From NCBI RefSeq assembly GCF_040513375.1, contig NZ_JBEVTG010000001.1, forward strand, positions 310,001 to 374,000: a stretch of DNA of 64,000 bases, written 5' to 3'. The notes under the pieces are model-generated. The model had not been told where the DNA came from. It saw only the letters and a list, made by a program, of their open reading frames with translations, and did no database searches. This DNA is from Flagellimonas_B algarum (GTDB taxonomy: Bacteria; Bacteroidota; Bacteroidia; Flavobacteriales; Flavobacteriaceae). Every line of letters begins with the position of its first letter. The first letter of the stretch is position 1. Positions 44,129 through 52,669 of this stretch are shown piece after piece. The position numbers were made by a program, and so were the translations under genes.

Positions 44129-46807
44129 CTATAAGACGAAGCGATAGGTCGCTTTGAGTAAAAAGATATTCTGGGGCTTTTGACCGAAGATATTATCCCC
44201 TAAGCTCGTGAACAGGCCTTCTGAGGGATCTCCTGATTGCGAAACGTCTTGCGACCATACCAAAAAGATCTCTGAACCGGGAATATACTCCCAACGGATG
44301 ACCAGGTTCGAGCGAAATTGGACGAAAGAGAAATCAGGGTTTCCAAAACTGAAATCGGTATCCCCATCAAGGTCGTCGTCCACATTATAGGTGCCATCGA
44401 CCAATGAAATCCGATCGTCACCATACTGCATGAACCGATCTTCGAAACGTCTGGCCAAAGGATCGGTAATACTTTTGAAATTGGAATAGCGACCCCGTGA
44501 GATAAAGGGTTGCCCCCAATATTGGATGGTCAGGTTGGGATTGATGGTATAATTCAAGCGAAACGACATGCTCAATGTACGTTGCTCGATCTCGCCGTTC
44601 AAATACACCGGATTCCCATTGGCCTCAAGATTGCTTACGTATTGCAGTTTGTCATTATTGATATTGAATGACGGAAAGGCCGAGACCCGAATGGCATTGA
44701 CGGGTTGATAGGTCACCCCAGCCCGTATGAAGTATGAATTGAACGAATTGTCGAGGGCCCTTCTCCCGTTATGGAAAATGTTAAAACGCACTTTCTTTCT
44801 ATTGTCGGTATTGATCCCGTTCCAGAAACTCATCCAGGGCGATTGACGCAGTCTTGGCCCGCCCCTTAGTGCAAAGTTCGAATACTGGATCGGGGCGATA
44901 TTGACCCCTAGGTTGGTGAACCAGTTATTCGCCCAGTTCTGCCAGCTATTGGTATTGAATTGCAGGTAGTTGTGGTTGCCACCGAAGTCCCAAGCGCTCC
45001 AATGGTTGTAATTGATACCGACCCGGCGAAAGGTACTATCGGGTTTCAAGGTTTGGTAACCGACCCAGGTATAGTGCCGAATATCATCGGCCTGCCGCTG
45101 AAACCCAATATCATTCAATTCCAGTTCCGGTGATCGCCAGGTCGCGCCCGATTCGAAACGCCAATGCCCATTACCGATTTTCCCGATTTGAAGGTTGCCC
45201 CCGGTTCCGGTCAGTTCGGTGCGATCGGCATCAACATCGACATGGTCGGCATCGACGCGTTGGAACAGGTGGGTAATCGATTCTTGGGTGTTTTGAATGG
45301 CCGACTCACTCCCCTTGACATGGCTCATGATGATGTTACCCCCGAAATACCAATCGCGGTTGTTCCATTGGTGCTTGAAGTCAAGACCACCTGTAAAAGC
45401 CGACCGATGCAAAAAATCAAGGTTCTCGGTCAGGTTATCGCGATTCGTCGCGGTGAACACCCCTCCGATATACGAATTGCGATCGTTGAAATCCTTTTGC
45501 AATCGCCCTACGAAATAATTGGTCAAGGGTTCGACCATTTCACGTCTTCTTCCCCCCTCGGGGTCGACAATGGTCGCATACCGTTTGGCGGTGACACTTT
45601 CGAGCACCCCGATAGCCCATCCGTCTTGGGTCTTACCACTGAATTTCGCGGCCCCGATGATCGGGGTATTATCGGGTTGATCGACGAATTCACCGTCTGC
45701 CGTATTGGGAAAGCCTTGCGGACTGCGTCCGATCCGTCGTGAATAAAACACATTGTCTTGGCCGAAGGTATTGCCCGCTTCCGACTGCGAGACCCTAAAA
45801 TCGAAGATGTTCTTGTTTTCTACGAAAAAGGGACGCTGTTCCCTGAAAAAGATTTGAAAACCATCCAACGCGATGGCGGATGGATCAGCCTCTACCTGTC
45901 CGAAATCAGGGTTCACCGTAAGATCCAAGGTCAGGTCGTTGGTAATGCCGATTTTCGCATCCAATCCGAAGGTAATATCGCTTTCATTGCCGTCACGAAA
46001 GGGGTTTCCGGCCTCGGCCTCATAGGTTTCGCCACTGGTGACCGTATAGGGTTGGATCTCCAATTGCTTTTGGGGTTCGATATTCTTCAAGCCGTGCAAC
46101 TCACCGAATTCACTGACCCAACCGGGTTGATCGATCGGTTTCCGCTGCCAAAGGGAGCGCTCTTCGGCCCTGAAAAACCGACGGGTCGACTGCAGCCCCC
46201 AAACTTGGTTGTCAGAACCGGCGAACTTGAGCTGACTTAACGGAATACGGATTTCGGCGGTCCATCCCTCCCCATCGATATTGGTTTTGGTATACCAAAT
46301 CGGGTTCCAACTTCCGTCCCAATTGTTGCCATTGTTCGAGATGAACTCGTCACCCTTGACCCCGGCCGCGGTGACCGTAAAGGAAAAGGCCGACCTTTTA
46401 TCATGATAACTATCGATGTTGAATTCGACCCAATCGCCATCGAAACCGTCCCTGCGCGACAATCGTCTGACGATTTCATCGGGCTCCGCATCATAACAGC
46501 GCACTCCTATATATAGGTTCTTGCTGTCGTAAACGATCTTAAACTTGGTCTGATAACTTGGTGGGGTATTCTCATCGGGCTGGAATTCGATGTAGTCGCC
46601 GGTCCAGTCCACGATATTCCAAACCGCATCATCGAGCAAGCCGTCGATTGCCGGTGGTTTTTCCATGCCAATGGCCTTGGTCAAATAGATTCGTTTCGGA
46701 ATGACCTCGGTCGTATCTTGCACCGCCGATTCGGATTCGGTTTCTTGGGCAAGGGTCATTAATGGCAAACAAAAGAGTAGGGCAAACAGGATGGTCGGCG
46801 TTCTCAC
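44129..46807 (-). CDS. DUF5916 outer-membrane protein with N-terminal CBM9-like domain
   Basis: This 892-residue protein begins with GTG at 46807; no ATG lies nearby and the signal peptide (MRTPTILFALLFCLPLMTLAQ) starts there. Residues about 45-250 form a carbohydrate-binding-family-9-like domain (PAIDGLLDDAVWN, LYIGVRCYD, SFTVTAAGVKGDEF), followed by DUF5916 (LDLTVNPDFGQVEADPSAI, FFREQRPFFVENKNIFDF). The rest is a large beta-barrel with Asn/Trp-rich strands and terminal LLKATYRFVL. Such proteins are common in Bacteroidota and of unknown transport role. The gene stands alone. Confidence 0.85.
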   Translation of the reverse strand: MRTPTILFALLFCLPLMTLAQETESESAVQDTTEVIPKRIYLTKAIGMEKPPAIDGLLDDAVWNIVDWTGDYIEFQPDENTPPSYQTKFKIVYDSKNLYIGVRCYDAEPDEIVRRLSRRDGFDGDWVEFNIDSYHDKRSAFSFTVTAAGVKGDEFISNNGNNWDGSWNPIWYTKTNIDGEGWTAEIRIPLSQLKFAGSDNQVWGLQSTRRFFRAEERSLWQRKPIDQPGWVSEFGELHGLKNIEPQKQLEIQPYTVTSGETYEAEAGNPFRDGNESDITFGLDAKIGITNDLTLDLTVNPDFGQVEADPSAIALDGFQIFFREQRPFFVENKNIFDFRVSQSEAGNTFGQDNVFYSRRIGRSPQGFPNTADGEFVDQPDNTPIIGAAKFSGKTQDGWAIGVLESVTAKRYATIVDPEGGRRREMVEPLTNYFVGRLQKDFNDRNSYIGGVFTATNRDNLTENLDFLHRSAFTGGLDFKHQWNNRDWYFGGNIIMSHVKGSESAIQNTQESITHLFQRVDADHVDVDADRTELTGTGGNLQIGKIGNGHWRFESGATWRSPELELNDIGFQRQADDIRHYTWVGYQTLKPDSTFRRVGINYNHWSAWDFGGNHNYLQFNTNSWQNWANNWFTNLGVNIAPIQYSNFALRGGPRLRQSPWMSFWNGINTDNRKKVRFNIFHNGRRALDNSFNSYFIRAGVTYQPVNAIRVSAFPSFNINNDKLQYVSNLEANGNPVYLNGEIEQRTLSMSFRLNYTINPNLTIQYWGQPFISRGRYSNFKSITDPLARRFEDRFMQYGDDRISLVDGTYNVDDDLDGDTDFSFGNPDFSFVQFRSNLVIRWEYIPGSEIFLVWSQDVSQSGDPSEGLFTSLGDNIFGQKPQNIFLLKATYRFVL

Positions 46808-46963
46808 TGGAGGTTGTTTTTGATTGATGTGACTTAAAGACTTGCCCTTTTTCGAACAGTTACACCAAAGCGGGGTTTTTATTGGTTTTTTAACATCTTT
46901 TAAGAAGACAAGGGGCCAAAGTGAAAAGCAATTAAAATTTCAAAAAATATTCGAGGCCAGTGA

Positions 46964-46994
46964 TTTGTAATTCAATGTAATAATTGTACATTTG
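46964..46994 (+). promoter_or_regulatory. Promoter of rplM-rpsI
   Basis: TTTG at 46964-46967, a 19 bp spacer, and TACATTTG at 46987-46994 match the Bacteroidota promoter consensus exactly. The start site would lie near 47001, giving a leader of about 40 nt before the GTG start of rplM. This is the best promoter in the window. Confidence 0.85.
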
Positions 46995-47040
46995 CACCCC
47001 GTTTATCGGGAATGGATTGAAAACTAAACAATTTCAAGAA

Positions 47041-47496
47041 GTGGACACATTAAGTTATAAAACGATTTCAGCCAATAAGGCCACTGTTGACAAACAATGG
47101 GTGTTGGTCGATGCAGAAGGACAGACATTGGGTAGATTGGCTTCCAAAGTAGCGAAGATCCTACGTGGAAAATACAAGCCTAGTTATACCCCCCATGTCG
47201 ATTGTGGTGATAACGTCATCATAATCAATGCGGAAAAAATCGAGCTCAGCGGAAACAAGTGGAACGACAAAACCTATTTGCGTTACACCGGTTACCCTGG
47301 AGGACAGCGATCCACTTCGGCAACCGAGTTGTTGAACAAGCATCCGGAAAGGATCATTGAAAAGTCGGTCAAGGGTATGTTGCCAAAGAACCGATTGGGT
47401 GCCGATCTATTCCGAAACCTTAAGGTATACACTGGAAACGAACATGGCCATGAAGCCCAAAAACCAAAGGCCATTAACCTAAACGATTACAAATAA
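47041..47496 (+). CDS. rplM: 50S ribosomal protein L13 (GTG start)
   Basis: This large-subunit assembly protein has 151 residues. The start is GTG at 47041, which gives V/M-DTLSYKTISANKATV, the usual flavobacterial L13 N-terminus. An earlier in-frame TTG at 46984 lies inside the -7 promoter box and cannot be translated. Landmarks: WVLVDAEGQTLGRLASKVAK, INAEKIELSGNKW, GMLPKNRLGADLFRNLKVY. The stop overlaps the rpsI start (TAATG). Confidence 0.96.
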   Translation: MDTLSYKTISANKATVDKQWVLVDAEGQTLGRLASKVAKILRGKYKPSYTPHVDCGDNVIIINAEKIELSGNKWNDKTYLRYTGYPGGQRSTSATELLNKHPERIIEKSVKGMLPKNRLGADLFRNLKVYTGNEHGHEAQKPKAINLNDYK

Positions 47497-47882
47497 TGGA
47501 GGTGGTTCACAAAATTGGACGTAGAAAGACCGCAGTAGCCCGAGTATATGTTACTGAAGGAAAAGGTTACATTACCGTCAACAAAAGAAAACTAGAAGAG
47601 TATTTCACTACGGCTACTTTGCAGTACAAGGTGAAGCAACCTTTTACATTGACAGAGACCGATGGTAATTACGATGTGAACATCAATGTATACGGTGGCG
47701 GAATCACCGGGCAGGCCGAGGCAGTCCGTTTGGCATTGTCACGAGCCATGTGTGAGATCAACGAGGAAAACCGCACGGTATTGAAACCTGAAGGCCTGTT
47801 GACCCGTGACCCCCGTATGGTGGAGCGTAAGAAATTCGGTCAGAAGAAAGCCCGTAAGAAGTTCCAGTTCTCGAAACGTTAA
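47496..47882 (+). CDS. rpsI: 30S ribosomal protein S9
   Basis: S9 is a 128-residue small-subunit protein whose C-terminal tail reaches the P site. It starts VVHKIGRRKTAVARVYV and has the family pattern GGGITGQAEAVRLALSRAM, LLTRDPRMVERKKFGQKKAR and the basic tail ending FSKR. It is translationally coupled to rplM by a one-base overlap. Confidence 0.98.
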   Translation: MEVVHKIGRRKTAVARVYVTEGKGYITVNKRKLEEYFTTATLQYKVKQPFTLTETDGNYDVNINVYGGGITGQAEAVRLALSRAMCEINEENRTVLKPEGLLTRDPRMVERKKFGQKKARKKFQFSKR

Positions 47883-47890
47883 GGATTACC

Positions 47891-47952
47891 CGCGGTTTAC
47901 CGCGATTATTCATACAAGTTCATTGAAAGGGCCCTTAAAAATATCAGGGCCC
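47891..47952 (+). terminator. Two hairpins after rpsI
   Basis: CGCGG-TTTA-CCGCG (47891-47904) is followed by ATTATT. GGGCCCT ... AGGGCCC (47929-47952) has a 10-nt AT-rich loop and is followed by AAAATTTT. Either could end the rplM-rpsI transcript; the T runs are modest. Alternatively they reduce read-through into rpsB. Confidence 0.5.
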
Positions 47953-48011
47953 AAAATTTTAACCATGTTGTCGTTGTTCCGAAAAAAGGAAATCGACTTT
48001 TTTTGGAAACT

Positions 48012-48098
48012 AGTTTAGCATCTAAATGGACCGGGCGATGCCCAAAGCAGACCACCGCTCCATTGCTATACCAACGGAACGTAAACTAAGTACAAAAA
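48012..48098 (+). promoter_or_regulatory. Structured untranslated leader of rpsB (candidate autoregulatory leader)
   Basis: The 216 bp gap upstream of rpsB contains small perfect hairpins TTTAG-CAT-CTAAA (48015-48027) and GGGC-GAT-GCCC (48036-48046), and a further possible pairing between AGCA and TGCT. Ribosomal protein S2 is known to regulate its own leader in other bacteria. Whether this sequence is such a leader is an inference. No TAnnTTTG box was found in the gap. Confidence 0.35.
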
Positions 48099-49193
48099 AT
48101 GGCAAACAACATTGAAGTAAAAAACTTATTGGACGCAGGTGTGCATTTCGGCCACCTCACTAGAAAGTGGAATCCGAACATGGCCCCATACATCTACATG
48201 GAGCGCAATGGGATCCACGTCATCAACCTTTACAAAACCGTAGCGAAATTGGAAGAGGCCAACGAGGCCCTTAAGAAAATCGCTGCTTCTGGACGAAAAA
48301 TCCTTTTCGTTGCCACCAAGAAACAAGCCAAGGACATCGTTGCCGAAAAGGTAGCCAATGTCAATATGCCCTACATCACTGAAAGGTGGCCCGGTGGTAT
48401 GTTGACCAATTTCGTGACCATCCGTAAAGCGGTCAAGAAAATGGCTTCCATCGATCGCATGAAAAAAGACGGAACGTTCAACACCCTTTCCAAAAAGGAG
48501 CGTTTGCAAGTGGACCGTCTACGTGCCAAATTGGAAAAGAACCTCGGTTCGATTTCCGACATGACCCGATTGCCAGGTGCGATCTTTATCGTCGATACGA
48601 TGCGTGAGCATATCGCCGTCAAAGAAGCACAAAAATTGAACATCCCGATTTTCGCGATGGTCGATACCAATTCGGATCCAAGACCGATCGATTACGTAAT
48701 CCCATCAAACGATGATGCCGGAAAATCAATCGATGCCATCATGACGTCGGTTACTGCTGCCGTTGCCGAAGGACTTGCCGATCGCAAAGCCGATAAGCAA
48801 GCTGATAAAGGCGAAGCTTCCAAAGAAGAGGCACCAAAAGCCGAGGCTCCTGCTAAAAAGGAAACCAAAGCCGAAGCCCCTGCACCAGCTGAAGCAGCCC
48901 CGGCCCCGGCCCCAGCTGCTCCTGAAAAGGCCGATGACTTGACCAAAATCGAAGGTGTCGGACCCAAAGCTTCAGAAGCCTTGGTTGCCGCCGGTATCGC
49001 AACGTTTGACGCGATGGCCAAAGCGGATGCCGATAAGGTCAAAGCCATCCTAACCGAAGCAAGCCCAAGATTGGCCCATTTGGATCCCACTAGTTGGGCC
49101 AAACAAGCCCAAATGGCCGCAGAAGGCAAATGGGATGAGTTGAAAGCTTGGCAAGATAGTGTCAAGGGGGGTATAGAAGACTCGGAAGAGTAA
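48099..49193 (+). CDS. rpsB: 30S ribosomal protein S2 with a C-terminal helix-hairpin-helix extension
   Basis: S2 binds the 30S back side and is needed for S1 binding. The canonical part spans residues 1-228 (LLDAGVHFGHLTRKWNPNMA, RWPGGMLTNFVTIRKAV, LPGAIFIVDT, NIPIFAMVDTNSDPRPIDYV in part). A Lys/Glu/Ala/Pro-rich linker follows (229-277) and then a helix-hairpin-helix module (278-364) with KIEGVGPKASEALVAAGI, TFDAMAKAD and a TSWAKQAQ segment. Most bacterial S2 proteins end near residue 240-250. The tail is homologous in pattern to the ActC tail in this window. tsf follows after 74 bp. Confidence 0.96.
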   Translation: MANNIEVKNLLDAGVHFGHLTRKWNPNMAPYIYMERNGIHVINLYKTVAKLEEANEALKKIAASGRKILFVATKKQAKDIVAEKVANVNMPYITERWPGGMLTNFVTIRKAVKKMASIDRMKKDGTFNTLSKKERLQVDRLRAKLEKNLGSISDMTRLPGAIFIVDTMREHIAVKEAQKLNIPIFAMVDTNSDPRPIDYVIPSNDDAGKSIDAIMTSVTAAVAEGLADRKADKQADKGEASKEEAPKAEAPAKKETKAEAPAPAEAAPAPAPAAPEKADDLTKIEGVGPKASEALVAAGIATFDAMAKADADKVKAILTEASPRLAHLDPTSWAKQAQMAAEGKWDELKAWQDSVKGGIEDSEE

Positions 49194-49212
49194 TTGAACA
49201 ACGATTCAAAAC

Positions 49213-49239
49213 AAAACACGCATCGTGATTGGGTGTTTT
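49213..49239 (+). terminator. Candidate partial terminator between rpsB and tsf
   Basis: AAAACAC (49213-49219) and GTGTTTT (49233-49239) form a 7 bp stem with a 13-nt loop, followed by ACTTTAT. It would allow different expression of rpsB and tsf. The T run is short, so confidence is moderate. Confidence 0.45.
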
Positions 49240-49267
49240 ACTTTATATAAATTTTAAATTTTATACA

Positions 49268-50092
49268 ATGGCTAAGATTACTGCCGCAGAAGTAAACAAG
49301 TTGAGAAAGACCACCGGAGCTGGAATGATGGACTGCAAGAATGCTTTGGTTGAAGCTGATGGTGATTTTGACAAAGCAATTGAGATCTTAAGGAAAAAAG
49401 GTCAAAAAGTCGCTGCTAAAAGAGCGGACCGAGATTCATCGGAAGGTGCTGCTATCGCTAAGGTGAATGGTGAAAGCTCGGCCGGTGTGATCATTTCATT
49501 GAACTGTGAGACCGATTTCGTGGCCAAAAACGAATCTTTCGTGACTTTGGCCAATGAGTTGGCCGATTTGGCATTGGGCTTCGATTCGAAAGACGATTTT
49601 CTTTCCGCTGCTTTCAATGGCATGACGGTCGCTGAGAAGCTTACGGAACAAACCGGTGTCATCGGTGAAAAAATCGAAATCGGGAGTTTTGAAAAATTGA
49701 GTGCCCCTTTCGTAGGATCATACATCCACGCTGGAAATAAAATCGCGACTTTGGTCGGATTGTCTGCCAATGTCGATGGCGCGGCTACCGCAGCCAAAGA
49801 TGTGGCCATGCAAGCTGCCGCCATGAACCCGGTCGCCTTGAACGAAGAAGGTGTCGATCAATCGGTCATCGATAAGGAAATCGAAATCGCCAAAGATCAA
49901 CTCCGTCAAGAAGGAAAGCCAGAAGCCATGTTGGACAATATCGCCAAAGGAAAGCTAAAGCGTTTCTTCAAAGACAACACCTTGGTCAACCAGGCGTTTA
50001 TCAAAGACAGCAAACAAAGTGTTTCCCAATATGTGAAATCAGTAGCTTCCGATTTGGAAGTGACTGGATTTTCAAGGGTTGCCTTGGGTTAA
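49268..50092 (+). CDS. tsf: Elongation factor Ts
   Basis: EF-Ts is the nucleotide exchange factor for EF-Tu. The ATG at 49268 gives MAKITAAEVNKLRKTTGAGM, the normal beginning. The 274-residue protein shows the EF-Ts signature MMDCKNALVEADGDFDKAIEIL in part, NCETDFVAKNESF, and the GKLKRFFKDNTLVNQAFIKD motif in part. The family length is 280-300. A strong terminator follows. Confidence 0.98.
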   Translation: MAKITAAEVNKLRKTTGAGMMDCKNALVEADGDFDKAIEILRKKGQKVAAKRADRDSSEGAAIAKVNGESSAGVIISLNCETDFVAKNESFVTLANELADLALGFDSKDDFLSAAFNGMTVAEKLTEQTGVIGEKIEIGSFEKLSAPFVGSYIHAGNKIATLVGLSANVDGAATAAKDVAMQAAAMNPVALNEEGVDQSVIDKEIEIAKDQLRQEGKPEAMLDNIAKGKLKRFFKDNTLVNQAFIKDSKQSVSQYVKSVASDLEVTGFSRVALG

Positions 50093-50110
50093 TCATACCC
50101 CATACAATTA

Positions 50111-50140
50111 AAAAAGCCCCAACCTGCGTTGGGGCTTTTT
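50111..50140. terminator. Strong bidirectional terminator after tsf
   Basis: AAAAAGCCCCAAC and GTTGGGGCTTTTT form a perfect 13 bp stem with a CTGC loop, then more T. It serves tsf on the plus strand and probably the DUF4097 gene ending at 50160 on the minus strand. Confidence 0.92.
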
Positions 50141-50159
50141 TTTGGAAGGTACTTTCCTA

Positions 50160-50963
50160 TCATTTCGATTTGATCAGGATATTGCCGTTCAAGGTCTTGA
50201 ATAGGATTTCAGGGCCTCCCCCATTGATCTCTCCCAAGACCCACTTGTTCACCTTTACCTTATACACGCCTCTCGAATCCCTTTTTTGATCGACCTGGGC
50301 ACTGGTACGTTGATCCATTTCAAAATCGGTAAAGATATCGCCGTTCTCCGTACGGGCCTTGATATTGGCCGCAAAGTCAGCCGGAAAGGTAATATCAAGG
50401 TCACCGTTCAAACTGGTAAAGGCCATGGGTGCATTCCGATCGACTTTTGAAAAAGTGACCACGACATCCCGGTTCAAAGCATCGGCGATGACTGATCCAC
50501 TGACGTTCTCTAAGGTTATGGCGCCATTGGTATTGCTGATCTCCATATCACCATTGACCCCGTTCACGAAAATGTTCCCGTTGTTTACGGCATTCAACTT
50601 CAGTGAAAAGTTCTTGGGAACGGTGATAAAGAAGTCCATCTTTTTATTGGTCCCTCCTGACTTCACGGTGACTTGGTTGTTGTATTCCTCGACCGAGTAA
50701 CCGCCGCCACCGCCGCCGATCTTGCGCAAGCCGTTCTTATTGACAGAAGCTTGTTTTTGTTTGCTTTTGGTCTCAATGATCACTTCGTTACCGGAATGGG
50801 TGTTCACCGTTATCGATCCATATAATACACCGACTTTTAGGTGACCTGGTTTTCCAGGTTCACTCAGGGGAACCTCCAATTTCTGCGTGTTCTGCCCACT
50901 TAGCGATACCGGAAGTACTGCCGTACAAAGGAGTAAGAATAACTGTACTGTAATTTTTTTCAT
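50160..50963 (-). CDS. DUF4097-family secreted protein (second of two)
   Basis: This 267-residue protein has a signal peptide (MKKITVQLFLLLCTAVLPVSLSG) and a right-handed beta-helix-like DUF4097 (putative adhesin) repeat domain with phrases such as GNIFVNGVNGDMEISNTNGA, ITLENVSGSVIADALNRDVV and LNGDLDITF. A Gly-rich loop (KIGGGGGGYSV) lies near residue 80. It is a paralogue of the adjacent gene, which it follows by 4 bp. Secreted and envelope-associated localisation is likely; function is unknown. Confidence 0.85.
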   Translation of the reverse strand: MKKITVQLFLLLCTAVLPVSLSGQNTQKLEVPLSEPGKPGHLKVGVLYGSITVNTHSGNEVIIETKSKQKQASVNKNGLRKIGGGGGGYSVEEYNNQVTVKSGGTNKKMDFFITVPKNFSLKLNAVNNGNIFVNGVNGDMEISNTNGAITLENVSGSVIADALNRDVVVTFSKVDRNAPMAFTSLNGDLDITFPADFAANIKARTENGDIFTDFEMDQRTSAQVDQKRDSRGVYKVKVNKWVLGEINGGGPEILFKTLNGNILIKSK

Positions 50964-50967
50964 CGTT

Positions 50968-51837
50968 CTATTTTTTTACGAATGCATCGCCGTTCAACAA
51001 ATTAAAATCCAATTGCACGCCGCCTTTTCCGATTCGGAAAGACTCGTTCGAATCGACCTTGTATTTGACCCCTTTCCTTCTCCCGACTTCCTTTTGCGAG
51101 ATTTTGGTCTGTGTCATAGAAACGTCATAGTTGGTATACAGGTCCCCGTTCATGCTTTTAAAGCTCACATCGGCATTGAGGTCATCTTTAAAGACGACAT
51201 TGATATCGCCGTTCAAGGAGTGGTAGCTGCAATCTTCCGTTGGATTGCGATAATAACTGATATCGATATTCCTGTTCAGGGCATTCACATCGGTTTTTCC
51301 AGCGATATTCTCCAAAGTTATCGCGCCATTGAGATTATTGACACGCATTAAATGACCTTGAACGTCTTTGATATGGATGTCACCATCGTTCATCGTTCCT
51401 ACCTGGAGGCCGACGTTTTTGGGCACCTTGATCGTGAAATCGAGATGGTAACGGTACTTGGGGCGATCGTTGTAATTGTAGTTCTCTCGATGTGAAAACC
51501 GACCCTTGTCTAGGTCGAAATAGGTCCAAGGGGAGTCGAGAAAGACGAAGAGTTCGCCCGCTTTACGTTCAATGGCCACTCCGATTTCCTCTTTACCAAG
51601 GGCGACCATGTCTCGACTGCGGGCCCAAATCTTCTTTTTGACCTCTACCTTTATGGTCGTACCATTGTATCCTTCGATATCGATGGATCCATTGACGTTT
51701 TGCACATGCAACAGGTTCTTGGCCGAATTGGAGTCGAACCGTAGTTCATGGGTGATCGTCTCTTCGGAATCTTGTGCGGCCCCTATTTGGAAGAAAGCAC
51801 AAGCGACAAAGAGCACTGTGGGTTTTACAAATTTCAT
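50968..51837 (-). CDS. DUF4097-family secreted protein (first of two)
   Basis: The 289-residue protein carries a signal peptide (MKFVKPTVLFVACAFFQIGA) and DUF4097-type repeated strands: LLHVQNVNGSIDIEGYNG, VGTMNDGDIHIKDVQGHLM, MRVNNLNGAITLENIAG, SYHSLNGDINVVFKD. It shares the internal phrase LNGAITLENIAGKTDVNALN-like with its neighbour. It ends FNLLNGDAFVKK. It follows the HEAT-repeat gene by 26 bp, forming one operon with it and the sigma factor. Confidence 0.85.
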   Translation of the reverse strand: MKFVKPTVLFVACAFFQIGAAQDSEETITHELRFDSNSAKNLLHVQNVNGSIDIEGYNGTTIKVEVKKKIWARSRDMVALGKEEIGVAIERKAGELFVFLDSPWTYFDLDKGRFSHRENYNYNDRPKYRYHLDFTIKVPKNVGLQVGTMNDGDIHIKDVQGHLMRVNNLNGAITLENIAGKTDVNALNRNIDISYYRNPTEDCSYHSLNGDINVVFKDDLNADVSFKSMNGDLYTNYDVSMTQTKISQKEVGRRKGVKYKVDSNESFRIGKGGVQLDFNLLNGDAFVKK

Positions 51838-51863
51838 GACTGTTCGTTTTTTAGATTAATGAA

Positions 51864-52667
51864 TTATATGATTTGATCGATCGATGCCCTGATTTTCTTG
51901 CTGACGGTCGAATCGAGATTCGGTTTGTCAAGCAATTGCTCCATAGACCGAATGGATTCCTTTTCTTGAAGGGTGACCATAAGGTCGGCCAGTGCGATTT
52001 GTACGATGGGTGAATCTTGATTGACGATGGAGGCAATGAGGCCCATACGTACTTCCGGATTCTCCACATAGCGCGATAAGGATTCGATGGCCGCTAAGCG
52101 GACGTTTACGTTGGAGTCATTGTTCAAGGTCAGAAAAAGGGCTTCGGTAACACTTTTCGTAGCCCGTTCCATTTTGGTCACCTCATTGACCCCTTGTAGG
52201 CGTTTGTTGGCCGAGTTCTGTTCTAAAAGGGTCAAGACCAACTTTTCCCTGACCGCTTCGGTTTCCGAAGTGGAAGCTACTTCTACTTGACCTATGTTCT
52301 CTTTGGCATCGGTTCGCAGCAAATAACCGATGGCCAAGCCCGCTGTCAATAGCAACAGGCCATATGCCAATTGTGGTCTCCACAAGGTTGCCATAAGGTC
52401 GCCGAAGGCGGTAAAGCCGGTTCGCTCTTTCCGCTGTTCTTTTTCGATGGTGGCACCAAGGGTTTGGAAGAACCGTTGGTCCATCCCTGCCGAGGGTTCC
52501 GGAAATGGCGTAGTATTCCATTCATCCCAAACCAATTTGAGTGCATCGAACTCGTTTTGATACCTCGGATTGTCGTTAAGAAAGATGCTGAATTCTTTCA
52601 TTCCGTCCGCATCGAGCTCTCCTTTTAAAAAAGCCATTGCCTGTTCTTCAAATACCGTTTCCTTCAT
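51864..52667 (-). CDS. HEAT-repeat membrane protein, putative anti-sigma factor
   Basis: This 267-residue protein begins with a soluble N-terminal part (about 1-98, EQAMAFLKGELDADGMKEF-like, resembling the zinc-free anti-sigma N-domain) followed by a single membrane helix (about 99-117, AYGLLLLTAGLAIGYLL). A C-terminal HEAT-type helical repeat region follows (about 150-265, NVRLAAIESLSRYVENPEVR, VQIALADLMVTLQEKESI). The ATG at 52667 is chosen over an adjacent GTG at 52670. It follows the ECF sigma gene by 2 bp, so a cognate anti-sigma role is likely, but not shown. No His-x3-Cys-x2-Cys zinc motif is present. Confidence 0.75.
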   Translation of the reverse strand: MKETVFEEQAMAFLKGELDADGMKEFSIFLNDNPRYQNEFDALKLVWDEWNTTPFPEPSAGMDQRFFQTLGATIEKEQRKERTGFTAFGDLMATLWRPQLAYGLLLLTAGLAIGYLLRTDAKENIGQVEVASTSETEAVREKLVLTLLEQNSANKRLQGVNEVTKMERATKSVTEALFLTLNNDSNVNVRLAAIESLSRYVENPEVRMGLIASIVNQDSPIVQIALADLMVTLQEKESIRSMEQLLDKPNLDSTVSKKIRASIDQII

Positions 52668-52669
52668 CA

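Noticed and set aside
46984..47040. Upstream TTG start for rplM
   Set aside because: It falls within the -7 promoter box, and the added residues do not match L13.
47929..47952. GGGCCC pairs as a restriction-type or recombination site
   Set aside because: They fit a hairpin between rpsI and rpsB, and no recombinase or flanking repeats are nearby.
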